Positions 27,331 through 35,852 of a DNA stretch of 64,000 bases are shown in pieces; position 1 is the first letter of the stretch; each line of letters opens with the position of its first letter. This DNA comes from Streptomyces camelliae. Lineage in GTDB: Bacteria > Actinomycetota > Actinomycetes > Streptomycetales > Streptomycetaceae. The notes under the pieces are model-generated. The model saw only the letters and a list, made by a program, of their open reading frames with translations, was not told the DNA's origin and did no database searches. The translations under genes were made by a program, and so were the position numbers. The DNA lies in assembly GCF_027625935.1 (NCBI RefSeq), contig NZ_CP115300.1, positions 5,456,001 to 5,520,000 of the forward strand, in the 5' to 3' direction.

Positions 27331-28664
27331 CCAAGGCGACCTACTGGTTGGAACACGCCTGGCTCGGCACCACCGTCGAGCCGGGCGTGGCCCTCGACGT
27401 GAACGACGGCCGGATCAGCGCCGTCCGCACCGGCGTCCCGACTCCGCCGCCCGGCGCCGAGATCCTGTGCGGCCTCACACTGCCCGGCCTGGCGAACGCC
27501 CACAGCCACGCCTTCCACCGGGCGCTGCGCGGCACGGTCCAGGTCGGCTCCGGCACCTTCTGGACCTGGCGCGAGGTGATGTACTCCGTCGCCGACCACC
27601 TGACCCCGGAGACGTACCACGCCCTCGCCCGCGCGGTGTACGCCGAGATGGCCCTCGCCGGCATCACGGCCGTCGGCGAGTTCCACTACGTGCACCACGC
27701 ACCCGGCGGCACCCCCTACGCCGACCCCAACGCCATGGGCGAGGCGCTGATCGACGCGGCCGCCGAAGCCGGTATCCGCATCACCCTCCTCGACACCTGT
27801 TACCTGTCCTCCGGCTTCGGCGAGCCGCCCAACACCCACCAGCTGCGCTTCTCCGACGGCAGTGCGGAGGCCTGGGCCGCACGCTGTGCAGTTCTCAAGG
27901 AGCGGGATCACGCACGGATCGGGGCGGCGATCCACTCCGTACGGGCCGTGCCCGCCGACCAGTTGGCGACCGTGGCCCGGTGGGCCGAGGAGCGGCGGGC
28001 CCCGCTGCATGTCCACCTGTCGGAGCAGACCGCCGAGAACGACGCCTGCCAGGCCGCCCACGGCTGCACGCCCACCCGGCTGCTCGCCGACCACGGCGTC
28101 CTCGGGCCGCGCACCACCGGGGTGCACAACACCCACCTCACGGACGAGGACATCGCCCTGCTCGGCGGCTCGGGCACCGGCACCTGCATGTGCCCGACGA
28201 CCGAGCGGGACCTGGCCGACGGCATCGGACCGGCCGTCGCCCTCCAGCGGGCCGGCTCCCCGCTCTCCCTCGGCTCCGACAGCCACGCCGTCATCGACCT
28301 GCTCGAAGAGGCGCGCGCGATGGAGCTGAACGAGCGGCTGCGCACCCGCACCCGGGGCCACTGGACGGCGAACGCCCTGCTCAGGGCGGCCACCGCCGAC
28401 GGCCACGCGGCCCTCGGCTGGGACGAGGCCGGCACCCTGGAGGCGGGCGCGCTCGCCGACTTCACGACGATCGCCCTCGACTCGGTCAGGACAGCGGGCC
28501 CGCTGCCCCGGCTGGGCGCCGAGACGGCCGTATTCGCGGCGAGCGCGGCGGACGTACGGCACACGGTCGTGGGCGGCCGGCACGTCGTACGCGACGGGGC
28601 GCACACCCTCGTACCGGACGTGCCGCACGCTCTCGCGCGGGCGGTCGAAGCCCTCCGCGCCTGA
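27327..28664 (+). CDS. hutF: Formimidoylglutamate deiminase
   Basis: A 445-residue amidohydrolase-fold enzyme that hydrolyses N-formimidoyl-L-glutamate to N-formyl-L-glutamate and ammonia. Metal motifs are [13 protein letters not shown] (HxH), [11 protein letters not shown] (His) and [13 protein letters not shown] (Asp). The N-terminal WLEHAWLG and HFHYVHH-like [11 protein letters not shown] are family features. The GTG start (27327) overlaps the stop of the M20 gene. Use of HutF means the operon runs the five-step route with formylglutamate rather than direct formimidoylglutamase. Confidence 0.92.
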   Translation: MTKATYWLEHAWLGTTVEPGVALDVNDGRISAVRTGVPTPPPGAEILCGLTLPGLANAHSHAFHRALRGTVQVGSGTFWTWREVMYSVADHLTPETYHALARAVYAEMALAGITAVGEFHYVHHAPGGTPYADPNAMGEALIDAAAEAGIRITLLDTCYLSSGFGEPPNTHQLRFSDGSAEAWAARCAVLKERDHARIGAAIHSVRAVPADQLATVARWAEERRAPLHVHLSEQTAENDACQAAHGCTPTRLLADHGVLGPRTTGVHNTHLTDEDIALLGGSGTGTCMCPTTERDLADGIGPAVALQRAGSPLSLGSDSHAVIDLLEEARAMELNERLRTRTRGHWTANALLRAATADGHAALGWDEAGTLEAGALADFTTIALDSVRTAGPLPRLGAETAVFAASAADVRHTVVGGRHVVRDGAHTLVPDVPHALARAVEALRA

Positions 28665-28684
28665 CGACCACCCATGAGGACACC

Positions 28685-29860
28685 ATGAGCAGCAGCACCG
28701 TCATCACCAACATCGCCACGCTGGTCACCAACGACCCCTCCCTCGGTGACAACTCCCCTCTCGGTCTGATCCAGGACGCGGCCGTCGTCATCGACGGCGA
28801 CCGCATCGCGTGGACCGGTGAATCCAGCAAAGCACCCGCCACTGACAACCGGGTCGACGCGGGCGGCCGGGCGGTGCTGCCGGGCTTCGTGGACTCGCAC
28901 TCGCACCTGGTCTTCGCCGGTGACCGCACGCAGGAGTTCAACGCCCGGATGTCCGGCCGCTCCTACACGGCGGGCGGCATCCGCACCACGGTCGCGGCCA
29001 CCCGGGCCGCGACCGACGCGGAGCTGGAGCGGAACCTCACCCACTACCTGGCGGAGGCCCTGCGCCAGGGCACCACCACCTTCGAGACGAAGTCGGGCTA
29101 CGGCCTCACGGTCGAGGACGAGTCCCGCGCCCTGCGCATCGCCGCACGGCACACCGACGAAGTGACGTACCTCGGCGCGCACATCGTCTCCCCCGACTAC
29201 GCCGACGACCCGGCGGCCTATGTCGCCCTGGTGACCGGCGAGATGCTGGACGCCTGCGCGCCGCACGCCCGCTGGATCGACGTGTTCTGCGAGAAGGGCG
29301 CCTTCGACGGCGACCAGGCCCGCGCGATCCTCACCGCCGGCCAGGCGAAGGGCCTGCACCCCCGCATCCACGCCAACCAGCTCTCCTACGGCCCCGGCGT
29401 CCAGCTCGCCGTCGAACTCGACGCGGCCAGCGCCGACCACTGCACCCACCTCACGGACGCGGACGTCGACGCCCTGGCGAACAGCGGCACGGTCGCCACC
29501 CTCCTGCCGGGCGCGGAGTTCTCCACCCGAGCGGAGTGGCCGGACGCCCGCCGGCTGCTGGACGCGGGCGTGACGGTGGCCCTCTCCACGGACTGCAACC
29601 CGGGCTCCTCCTTCACCTCCTCCGTCCCCTTCTGCATCGCCCTGGCCGTCCGCGACATGCACATGACCCCCGACGAGGCGGTCTGGTCCGCCACGGCCGG
29701 CGGCGCCGCAGCCCTCCGCCGCACCGACATCGGCCACCTGACCCCGGGCGCCTACGCCGACCTGACCCTCCTGGACGCCCCGAGCCACGTCCACCTGGCC
29801 TACCGGCCGGGGGTGCCGCTGGTGAGCGGGGTGTGGCGGAGGGGGGTGCGGGTGGTGTGA
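28685..29860 (+). CDS. hutI: Imidazolonepropionase
   Basis: A 391-residue amidohydrolase that opens imidazolonepropionate to N-formimidoylglutamate. Motifs: [10 protein letters not shown] (metal His pair), [22 protein letters not shown] (His) and STDCNPGSS (Asp). GAGGA-like sequence lies just before the ATG at 28685. It is the last gene of the hut operon, 20 bp behind hutF, and ends 18 bp before the convergent secreted-protein gene. Confidence 0.95.
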   Translation: MSSSTVITNIATLVTNDPSLGDNSPLGLIQDAAVVIDGDRIAWTGESSKAPATDNRVDAGGRAVLPGFVDSHSHLVFAGDRTQEFNARMSGRSYTAGGIRTTVAATRAATDAELERNLTHYLAEALRQGTTTFETKSGYGLTVEDESRALRIAARHTDEVTYLGAHIVSPDYADDPAAYVALVTGEMLDACAPHARWIDVFCEKGAFDGDQARAILTAGQAKGLHPRIHANQLSYGPGVQLAVELDAASADHCTHLTDADVDALANSGTVATLLPGAEFSTRAEWPDARRLLDAGVTVALSTDCNPGSSFTSSVPFCIALAVRDMHMTPDEAVWSATAGGAAALRRTDIGHLTPGAYADLTLLDAPSHVHLAYRPGVPLVSGVWRRGVRVV

Positions 29861-29878
29861 CGGGCGGTCAGCGTCCGT

Positions 29879-30286
29879 TCAGCGCACCCTGACGGTCTCG
29901 GCCGGCCCGACCATCTGCAGACGGAGCTTCTTCGAGCCGAAGTCCGCCTCGTAGAGCGCGCCGCGGAACTGCAGCGTGCCACGGTGCTTTGCCTGCACCC
30001 AGGTGTCGACCGCGCCACCGAGGCCAATGCCTCCGTGCGCGCACTTCACCGTACGCCAGGCCCCTTTGCCCTGCCGCTGCTGCACACAGAACTTCTGAAG
30101 GACATCGCTGTCGTTCGCGGCGTCCCCCTTCACGTGGACGCGCCCGCCCACCTTCACGGTGTGCGGGCTCACCTTGAAGTCATAGCTGACCTTCGCGGAG
30201 GCCGTCACCGCACTCAGCCCGAGTGCCGCTATACCGGCTGCTGCAACGACGGCTGCTCGTGCAGCACGCCGGTTGAGAAAACCCAT
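29879..30286 (-). CDS. Small secreted protein
   Basis: A 135-residue protein with a clear Sec signal: basic NRRAARAA, hydrophobic AVVAAAGIAALGLSAV, then ASA as a likely cleavage site (about residue 30). The mature part is a beta-rich domain beginning KVSYDFKVSPHTVKVGGRVHVKGDAAN. It has two cysteines (FCVQQR and VKCAHGG) that can form a disulfide. I do not recognise the family; the first strand pattern is like an immunoglobulin-type surface domain. GGGGGAG precedes the ATG at 30286. The frame extends further upstream but similarity to coding sequence stops at the signal. Confidence 0.75.
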   Translation of the reverse strand: MGFLNRRAARAAVVAAAGIAALGLSAVTASAKVSYDFKVSPHTVKVGGRVHVKGDAANDSDVLQKFCVQQRQGKGAWRTVKCAHGGIGLGGAVDTWVQAKHRGTLQFRGALYEADFGSKKLRLQMVGPAETVRVR

Positions 30287-30396
30287 CGTTTGTCTCCCCC
30301 TTCTCGGAACCGATCGCAACCTGTCAGAAGGGGAAGGCGGGAGCGCCGTTGCCCCGCAATTGGTCATTTTTTTCGGCGGCATGCGCGCCGCGGCCG

Positions 30397-32013
30397 TCAG
30401 CTTGCCCCCGCCCGCCACCGCTGCTCCCGCCCCCCGTCCAGCGGTTCCAGGGACACCCCGTACCGCCCGTCCGGGGTCACCGCCGTGTCGACGGCGATGT
30501 CCGGGCGGATCGTGCCGTCGGGGGCGACCGTGAAGCGGAGGTTCTCGCCGTTGCTGCCGTAGACCGAGTCGCAGCCCCAGATGCCCACGCCCCGGTCGGT
30601 CGCACCCCGGCTGTCCAGGCAGAACGAGTCGTCGGCTGCCGAGCGGAGGACGCCGAGGTAGGTGTCCAGGCGCCAGCGCTGGGTCGGGGAGTCGGAGCAG
30701 GGGGCCGTGATGACGTCGTTGCCCTGCTCCAGATTGCCGTCGCGGATGTCCAGGCAGCGGCCCGTGGCGAGGTTCACCACCTGGGCGAAGGAGGGTCCCG
30801 GGGGCGAGGGCGAGGGCGAGGGCGAGGGGGTGGGAGTGGGCGTGGGGGTGGGCGTCACGGGGTGCGGTGTGTGCGGGTGCGGTGAAGTCCGGGTGGGGGA
30901 TGGGGAGTCGGGGGAGGGCGACGGGGAAGGGGACGGGGGCGGGGTCACCGAGATCGTTGCCGTCACCGTCACCGGGGGTGGCGTCGGGGCCGCCGCCACT
31001 GGTTCTTCGCCCCTCTTACGGCTGCCCGGTACGAGGAGCAGGACCAGCAGCGGGCTCAGGAACACGGCCAGAGCGGCCGAGGTCAGCAGGACGCGGCGGG
31101 TCGGTCGCCACGCCGCTTGTGCGGCAGGCGGGTTGGGAGTGGGCTCAGCCGTACGCAGGTACGCCGGGCCGTTCCACGGCAGCAGGCCCTCCGCCAGGGT
31201 CTGCCGGGGCGAGTCCCACAGGGCCCGCAGGTCCTCGAACGCGGTCGTGCAGTGCGGGCAGTGCGCCATATGGGTGTCGAGGTCGGTGCTGCGGCGCGGG
31301 CTGTCCGGTCGTACCGCCTCCTCGATCAGCCGGCGGAAGTCGGCGCAGCGCGGGTCGTCGGAGGCGGCGAGGCGATGGCGCAGGCACGCCTGGGACAGGG
31401 CCGTGAGCGCCTGCGGGGTGCCGTACGCCACGTCGGTGCGGCTCAGACCGAGGAAGGCGGCGGTGCGTTCCTGCGGTTCCTGCTCCAGTACGCCGTACCA
31501 GATCAGGCCCTGAGTACGGGAGGGCAGCGAGCGGAACGCCGGGAGGAGGGGCGGGGTGGGACCCTCGGGCCGGCCCGACGCGTTCAGGACGAGCAACAGG
31601 CCGGGGTCGACGCCCGCGGAGCGCTCGTCGTGGGCCCAGGACGTGGCCAGGGCGGCAGTCAGCAGGAGGAGGCGGTGGCGCAGCGGGACCGCGGGGTCGA
31701 CACCGCGGGTCGTCTCACGGGCCACCGTGGTGAAGGTCTCGGCGGCCAGCCGGCGGGCGGCGGACTCGCCCGCGGCACACAGCCGGGCATAGGCCAGGAC
31801 CGCCGGATGGTGGCGCCGGCGCAGCTCCTGGAGGGCCGGGTACGCCGTGGGGGCGGGGGCGCGGAGGAGTTCGGTGAGGCGGGTGTCCGGGGTGCTCTCG
31901 TGCACCCCGTCCGCTGCATCCGCTCCGTCCATCCCGGCACCGCGGGTCCCGGCACCATCCGCTCCGGCCCCGTCCGCCCCGTCTGCCCCGTCTGCCCCGT
32001 CCCCCTGAGCCAT
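30397..32013 (-). CDS. Sigma-like / zinc-finger / membrane / ricin-lectin fusion protein
   Basis: A 538-residue protein with unusual order. Residues 1-35 are a low-complexity Asp-Gly-Ala run. Residues about 40-220 look like an ECF sigma factor: YPALQELRRRHHPAVLAYARL as region 2-like, then LPSRTQGLIWYGVLEQEP, FLGLSRTDVAYGTPQALTALSQACL as region 4-like. HMAHCPHC at about 249-256 matches the HxxxCxxC zinc motif of anti-sigma factors. One membrane helix follows (about 307-329), then a Pro/Ser/Thr linker (about 340-405) and a ricin B-type lectin domain (GRCLDIRDGN, QRWRLD) to the end. The linker and lectin should be outside the cell. GGAGGG precedes the ATG. It lies just downstream of sigI on the same strand. 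Confidence 0.82.
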   Translation of the reverse strand: MAQGDGADGADGADGAGADGAGTRGAGMDGADAADGVHESTPDTRLTELLRAPAPTAYPALQELRRRHHPAVLAYARLCAAGESAARRLAAETFTTVARETTRGVDPAVPLRHRLLLLTAALATSWAHDERSAGVDPGLLLVLNASGRPEGPTPPLLPAFRSLPSRTQGLIWYGVLEQEPQERTAAFLGLSRTDVAYGTPQALTALSQACLRHRLAASDDPRCADFRRLIEEAVRPDSPRRSTDLDTHMAHCPHCTTAFEDLRALWDSPRQTLAEGLLPWNGPAYLRTAEPTPNPPAAQAAWRPTRRVLLTSAALAVFLSPLLVLLLVPGSRKRGEEPVAAAPTPPPVTVTATISVTPPPSPSPSPSPDSPSPTRTSPHPHTPHPVTPTPTPTPTPSPSPSPSPPGPSFAQVVNLATGRCLDIRDGNLEQGNDVITAPCSDSPTQRWRLDTYLGVLRSAADDSFCLDSRGATDRGVGIWGCDSVYGSNGENLRFTVAPDGTIRPDIAVDTAVTPDGRYGVSLEPLDGGREQRWRAGAS

Positions 32014-32124
32014 CGCCCGCCCTCCTCTGACATACCGGCCAGTTTGGTGGGCTCATGGTGGTGGAGGGGGACGAGTGCGAAAAGAGGTTTCCGCGGGTAA
32101 CTGCATAACGGTTGGAACCCGAGG

Positions 32125-33021
32125 TCACTCCTCCAGTGTCAGCCCCCTGCGCAGGCGCACCAGGGTCCGGGACAGCAGCCGGGACACGTGCATCTGGGAG
32201 ATGCCGAGTTCCTCGCCGATCTCGGACTGGGTCATGTTCGCCACGAACCGCAGGGAGAGGATCTTCCGGTCCCGGGGCGGGAGTTCGGCGATCAGCGGCT
32301 TGAGGGACTCGACGTACTCGATGCCCTCCAGGCCGTGGTCCTCGTACCCGATGCGGTCCGCCAGCGCGCCCTCGGTCTCGTCCTCCTCGGGCTGGGCGTC
32401 CAGCGAGGAGGCGGTGTAGGCGTTCGAGGCGGCCATGCCCTCGACGACCTCGTCCTCGCTCAGGCCGAGCCGCTCGGCCAGTTCCGCGACCGTGGGGGAG
32501 CGGTCCAGCTTCTGGGCCAGTTCGTCCCCGGCCTTGGCCAGGTCCAGGCGCAGTTCCTGAAGCCTGCGCGGGACGCGCACGGACCAGGACGTGTCGCGGA
32601 AGAAACGCTTGATCTCGCCGATGATCGTCGGCATCGCGAAGGTGGGGAACTCCACCCCGCGCGAGAGCTCGAAGCGGTCGATCGCCTTGATCAGGCCGAT
32701 CGTGCCGACCTGGATGATGTCCTCCATCGGCTCGCTGCGGGAGCGGAAGCGTGCGGCGGAGAACTTGACGAGCGCGAGGTTCAGCTCGACGAGGGTGTTG
32801 CGGACGTACGCGTACTCGTGCGTCCCTTCCTCCAGCGTCGTGAGGCGCTCGAAGAGGGTCTTGGACAGGGCCCGCGCGTCGACCGGGCCGATCTCGTCGT
32901 ACGGGGGGATCTCCGGGAGTCCCTCGAAGGCGTCGAGGGGTTCGATGGGATGATCCAGCTGGTCCGGTGGGGGTGTCGACGTCGCGTTCGGGGTAGGCGA
33001 TGCGTCGAGCCGGGGTGACAT
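32125..33021 (-). CDS. sigI: SigB-type sigma factor, sigma-I
   Basis: A 298-residue sigma factor of the SigB/SigF group (regions 2, 3 and 4, no region 1). Region 2 has NLALVKFSAARFRSRSEPMEDIIQVGTIGLIKAIDRF and EFPTFAMPTIIGEIKRFFRD. Region 4 has LPPRDRKILSLRFVANMTQSEIGEELGISQMHVSRLLSR. I choose the ATG at 33021 because GGAGGA lies four to five bases upstream; ATGs at 33033 and 33045 are also in frame. The gene is divergent from an anti-anti-sigma and an anti-sigma gene, the arrangement described for sigma-I, ArsI and PrsI in S. coelicolor. Expected to direct an osmotic or general stress regulon when released from the anti-sigma factor. Confidence 0.88.
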   Translation of the reverse strand: MSPRLDASPTPNATSTPPPDQLDHPIEPLDAFEGLPEIPPYDEIGPVDARALSKTLFERLTTLEEGTHEYAYVRNTLVELNLALVKFSAARFRSRSEPMEDIIQVGTIGLIKAIDRFELSRGVEFPTFAMPTIIGEIKRFFRDTSWSVRVPRRLQELRLDLAKAGDELAQKLDRSPTVAELAERLGLSEDEVVEGMAASNAYTASSLDAQPEEDETEGALADRIGYEDHGLEGIEYVESLKPLIAELPPRDRKILSLRFVANMTQSEIGEELGISQMHVSRLLSRTLVRLRRGLTLEE

Positions 33022-33239
33022 GGTGTCCTCCATCGTTCTCGGCATATGGCTGCCGAAGCCGTGCGTGCACTGCGGTGTGCGGCGCCTCCAAAGCCGACGT
33101 GGGCCTGTCCCGGCCCGGTGGGGTCATGTGTGTCCTACTAGCCCTACCGGCTTCCCTCGATCGATCGCAAGTGCGTTCTGTTCAGGTATGTCCGATTATG
33201 TGAGGTTGTTCGGGTGTCGGAGTGCGTGAGGAAGGCGTA

Positions 33240-33662
33240 ATGTTCGAGGGCATCAGCGGCCACGACCTCGGGAGAGAGAACGGCATGGACCACGGGATGG
33301 TCGGCAGCGCACAGTCGGGCCGGCTTCTGGTGGAGGTCCGGGAAGAGGGCTCCAGCGCCGTCGTGCAACCGGCGGGTGAGCTCGATCACCACACCGCCGA
33401 TCTGCTGCGCGAGCCCCTCGACGACCTTCTGGCCAAGGGCTTCTCGCGTCTTGTCGTGGACTGCACACGCCTGGAGTTCTGCGACTCCACGGGTCTGAAC
33501 GTCCTGCTCGGCGCCCGGTTGAAGGCCGAGGCCGCCGGTGGCGGGGTCCATCTGGCGGGGATGCAGCCGGTGGTGGCCCGCGTGTTCGAGATCACGGGGG
33601 CCGAGGCGGTCTTCACCGTGCACGACTCCGTGGCGGCCGCCCTGGCGCCCGGCGCCGGCTGA
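33240..33662 (+). CDS. arsI: Anti-anti-sigma factor (STAS)
   Basis: A 140-residue STAS-domain protein like SpoIIAA/RsbV. The conserved phosphorylation site is in CDSTGLNVLLGA (Ser83). The preceding EVREEGSSAVVQPAGELDHHTADLLREPL forms the first strands and helix. Unphosphorylated protein binds the anti-sigma factor and frees the sigma factor. The ATG at 33240 follows GAGGAAGG. It is the first gene of the pair with the anti-sigma gene and divergent from sigI. An internal ATG at 33285 would trim the poorly conserved N-terminus. Confidence 0.88.
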   Translation: MFEGISGHDLGRENGMDHGMVGSAQSGRLLVEVREEGSSAVVQPAGELDHHTADLLREPLDDLLAKGFSRLVVDCTRLEFCDSTGLNVLLGARLKAEAAGGGVHLAGMQPVVARVFEITGAEAVFTVHDSVAAALAPGAG

Positions 33663-33942
33663 GCCCGCCGACCTCGTCCTTCCTGTTCCTCCCGGTTTCC
33701 CCTGGTCCCTCGGCCTCCTCGCATGCCGTCCTGGCGCGGCAACCGCTTCCGGTGCGCCGGGCCCGGCCCGGGGCCGAAATCGGGGGTGTCCCGCCGAATC
33801 GGCCGGGCAGGAGAGGGCAGGGGAGGCGGCGGGAGGCGAGAACGGGCAGAAACAAGCAGAAGCGGGCAGGTGGAGACCGGTCGATGCCGACCGGAGCCGG
33901 CCCTTGAGACGTGAACTGGCGGATCGGTGAGGTGAAGCGCTG

Positions 33943-34827
33943 ATGAGCACCACCCGGCCTTGCTCGCCGGGCGACCGCGGCCCGGAGTCCAGCGGCGCTT
34001 CCGGGGCGTCCGAGGAGGGTACGCCGGAGGGCGCGCCAGAGGGCGCGCCCACGGAGGCGGCCACGCCGGCCGAGTCCACGGAGGCGGCCACGCCGGCCGA
34101 GTCCACGGAGGCGGCCATGCCGGCCGGGTCAGAGGGAGCGACCGCGCCCGCTGAGTCCGCGGGGACGACCGCGCCGAGCGGGTCGAAGGGGGCGACCGCG
34201 CCGGCCAAGTCCGCGGGGACGACCGCGCCCGCCGAGTCCACGGAGGCAGCAGCGACGTCTGCGGCTGCGGGGGGAGCCTCCCGGCGCGCGCCGGCGGAGG
34301 GCGTCGCGCCGTCCGGGTCTGCCGGCGGAGCGGACGGTGTGCAGGACACTGCCGGCGGAGCGGACGGTGTGCAGGACACTGCCGGCGGAGCGGACGGTGT
34401 GCAGGACACCGCCGGCGGGCGGCGGATCCGCAGGATCCGGCTGGAGGGCGAGAGCGGGGTCGTTCCGCTCGCCCGTGACTTCACGCGCCAGGCGCTGTAC
34501 GCGTGGGGCTGGATGCCCGCCGCCACCGCCGACCAGCGGGCTGCCGCCGAGGACGTGCTGCTCGTCGTGTCCGAACTGGTCACCAACGCCTGCCTGCACG
34601 CCGAGGGCCCCGACGAACTCGTCCTCGCCTGCGACGACAAGGTGATCCGGCTGGAGGTCTCCGACCGCGGCACCGGCCAGCCGGCCCCGCGCACCCCGCA
34701 CCGCGCCGGCCGCCCCGGCGGTCACGGCATGTTCATCGTGCAGCGGCTGTGCCTGGACTGGGGTGTCGTCCGGGTGGCGGGGCGGCCGGGGAAGACGGTG
34801 TGGGCCGAACTCGGCACTCCGCTGTGA
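33943..34827 (+). CDS. prsI: Anti-sigma factor, RsbW-type kinase with repetitive N-terminus
   Basis: A 294-residue protein. The C-terminal 135 residues are a GHKL ATPase of the RsbW/SpoIIAB kind: N box VSELVTNACLHA, G1 DRGTGQP, G2 GGHGMFIVQRL. This domain would bind the sigma factor and phosphorylate the STAS partner. The first 158 residues are a disordered Ala/Thr/Glu/Ser/Gly region made partly of tandem repeats (9 residues three times, 10 residues three times). RsbW proteins are usually about 140-160 residues, so the N-terminal part is an unusual addition. ATG 33943 has GGTGAGG upstream. It is 280 bp behind the STAS gene, and the space between has no gene I can support. Confidence 0.85.
   Translation: MSTTRPCSPGDRGPESSGASGASEEGTPEGAPEGAPTEAATPAESTEAATPAESTEAAMPAGSEGATAPAESAGTTAPSGSKGATAPAKSAGTTAPAESTEAAATSAAAGGASRRAPAEGVAPSGSAGGADGVQDTAGGADGVQDTAGGADGVQDTAGGRRIRRIRLEGESGVVPLARDFTRQALYAWGWMPAATADQRAAAEDVLLVVSELVTNACLHAEGPDELVLACDDKVIRLEVSDRGTGQPAPRTPHRAGRPGGHGMFIVQRLCLDWGVVRVAGRPGKTVWAELGTPL
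34051..34131. repeat. 27-bp tandem repeat, three copies, in the anti-sigma gene
   Basis: Units 34051-34077, 34078-34104 and 34105-34131 encode TEAATPAES with small changes in the third copy. The reading frame is kept. Confidence 0.9.
34321..34410. repeat. 30-bp tandem repeat, three copies, in the anti-sigma gene
   Basis: Units 34321-34350, 34351-34380 and 34381-34410 are identical except for the last base of the third. They encode AGGADGVQDT three times, just before the ATPase domain. Confidence 0.95.
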
Positions 34828-34888
34828 GGCCGGTTGGCGCGGTCGGGGTCCTGTAGGTCCTTGGCCGCGGGCGCGTTGCGGTTGCTCG

Positions 34889-34962
34889 CTCCCCCAAGTT
34901 CTCGGCTTCGCTCGAACAGGGGGGACCCCGTCGCGGCGGAGCCGCATATCGATACAGCCCCG
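34889..34962. repeat. Dispersed intergenic repeat, Streptomyces type
   Basis: The segment holds CTCCCCCAAGTTCTCGG, a GTTC/GAAC stem (34898-34917), the hairpin GCGGC-GGA-GCCGC (34933-34945), and CATATCGATACAG. I recognise this string as one that recurs between genes in many Streptomyces genomes; the copy number here cannot be checked from one window. Confidence 0.55.
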
Positions 34963-34981
34963 CGCCCCCTTCGGGGCGTTT
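34963..34981 (+). terminator. Terminator after the anti-sigma gene
   Basis: CGCCCC and GGGGCG form a short stem with a four-base loop, followed by TTT. It sits at the end of the dispersed repeat. Confidence 0.6.
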
Positions 34982-35041
34982 GCATCGTCACCAATCCTCC
35001 CCCGCACCGTCTCTTCCTTCCTCACGCGCCCCGGCGTACCT

Positions 35042-35066
35042 TGACGGCTCATCTGATGAACCGTCA
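35042..35066. promoter_or_regulatory. Large inverted repeat upstream of the surface-protein operon
   Basis: TGACGGCTCATC and GATGAACCGTCA pair at 11 of 12 positions about one central base. It lies 20 bp before the GTG start and contains an in-frame ATG (35056), which argues that this ATG is not the start. It may be an operator or an RNA hairpin in the leader. Confidence 0.65.
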
Positions 35067-35085
35067 GGAATGGGGTGGACCGACC

Positions 35086-35787
35086 GTGTCGTACCCGAAA
35101 CGAACCGCCGCGCTCGCGTCCGCCGCGGCCCTGGCCGGCTCGGTGGTGCTGCTGGCGGCGCCGGTGGCCCACGCCGATGTCGTCGACGTCAACTACCAAT
35201 GCAAGACACCGATCGGGATCAAGAGCGCCGTCTCGCCCATCAACGTGACGGGCGTCAAGAGCGGCAGCGGCTACACGATCACCCTGTCCTGGCAGAAGGG
35301 TGTCTCCTCCAGCCCGGTCGAACTGGGCAAGGGGGCGATGAGCCCGAGCGCCACCGTCAAGCTGGGCGGCGCGGACAGCGGCGCGCTTCCGGTCAGCGGT
35401 CCCCCCAACGCGGCCGCGATCCCCGCCAACACTCCCATCAAGATCAGTGACTTGACCGGCACCTACACGCCGAAGCACACCGGCAAGGTCACCTTCACGC
35501 CGGGCACGCTCATCATCAAGGCGCTCGATACGACGACGACGTGCACGCCGACCAACAACCCCGGGCCCGGCCTGACGCTCGACGTGACAGCGGCCGGCGG
35601 CTCGGCCTCGTCCTCCGGCGGCTCCTCGTCCAGCAACTCCTCGTCGTCCTCCGCCGCCGGACAGCTCCCGCAGACCGGCCCCGAGGACTCGGCGGTCGCC
35701 CTCGGCACGCTCGGCGCCACGGTGTTCCTCGCCGGCGCGGCCGGCACGCTGTGGCTGACCCGGCGCGGGCAGTCCGTACGCCGCTGA
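35086..35787 (+). CDS. Cell-surface protein with LPXTG-type sorting signal
   Basis: A 233-residue exported protein. A signal peptide (PKRTAALASAAALAG...APVAHA, about 1-30) is followed by one beta-rich domain (about 31-170) with two cysteines in VNYQCKTPIG and TTTTCTPTN that can form a disulfide. A Ser/Gly linker, LPQTG (about 194-198), a hydrophobic helix and a basic RRGQSVRR tail follow, as in sortase substrates. The GTG at 35086 follows GGTGGA; it gives a normal signal peptide, while the upstream ATG at 35056 lies inside an inverted repeat. The same domain occurs again in the fourth gene of the operon. Ligand unknown. Confidence 0.82.
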   Translation: MSYPKRTAALASAAALAGSVVLLAAPVAHADVVDVNYQCKTPIGIKSAVSPINVTGVKSGSGYTITLSWQKGVSSSPVELGKGAMSPSATVKLGGADSGALPVSGPPNAAAIPANTPIKISDLTGTYTPKHTGKVTFTPGTLIIKALDTTTTCTPTNNPGPGLTLDVTAAGGSASSSGGSSSSNSSSSSAAGQLPQTGPEDSAVALGTLGATVFLAGAAGTLWLTRRGQSVRR

Positions 35788-35852
35788 CCCCGGCCCACGA
35801 CGTGCGGTCACGCCGTACGCCGCCGAACCCCTGGCCACCGCTGGAGCCGCCC

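Noticed and set aside
30287..30396. Terminator of the ricin fusion gene
   Set aside because: A run of seven T/A bases is present, but the GC-rich stem beside it is not a clean hairpin.
33046..33239. SigB-type promoter for sigI or arsI
   Set aside because: AGGTAT and GGGTGT resemble the -10, but no matching -35 is at the right distance, so I do not list it.
34321..34410. CRISPR-like array
   Set aside because: The three 30-bp units are directly adjacent without spacers and are in frame in a coding sequence.
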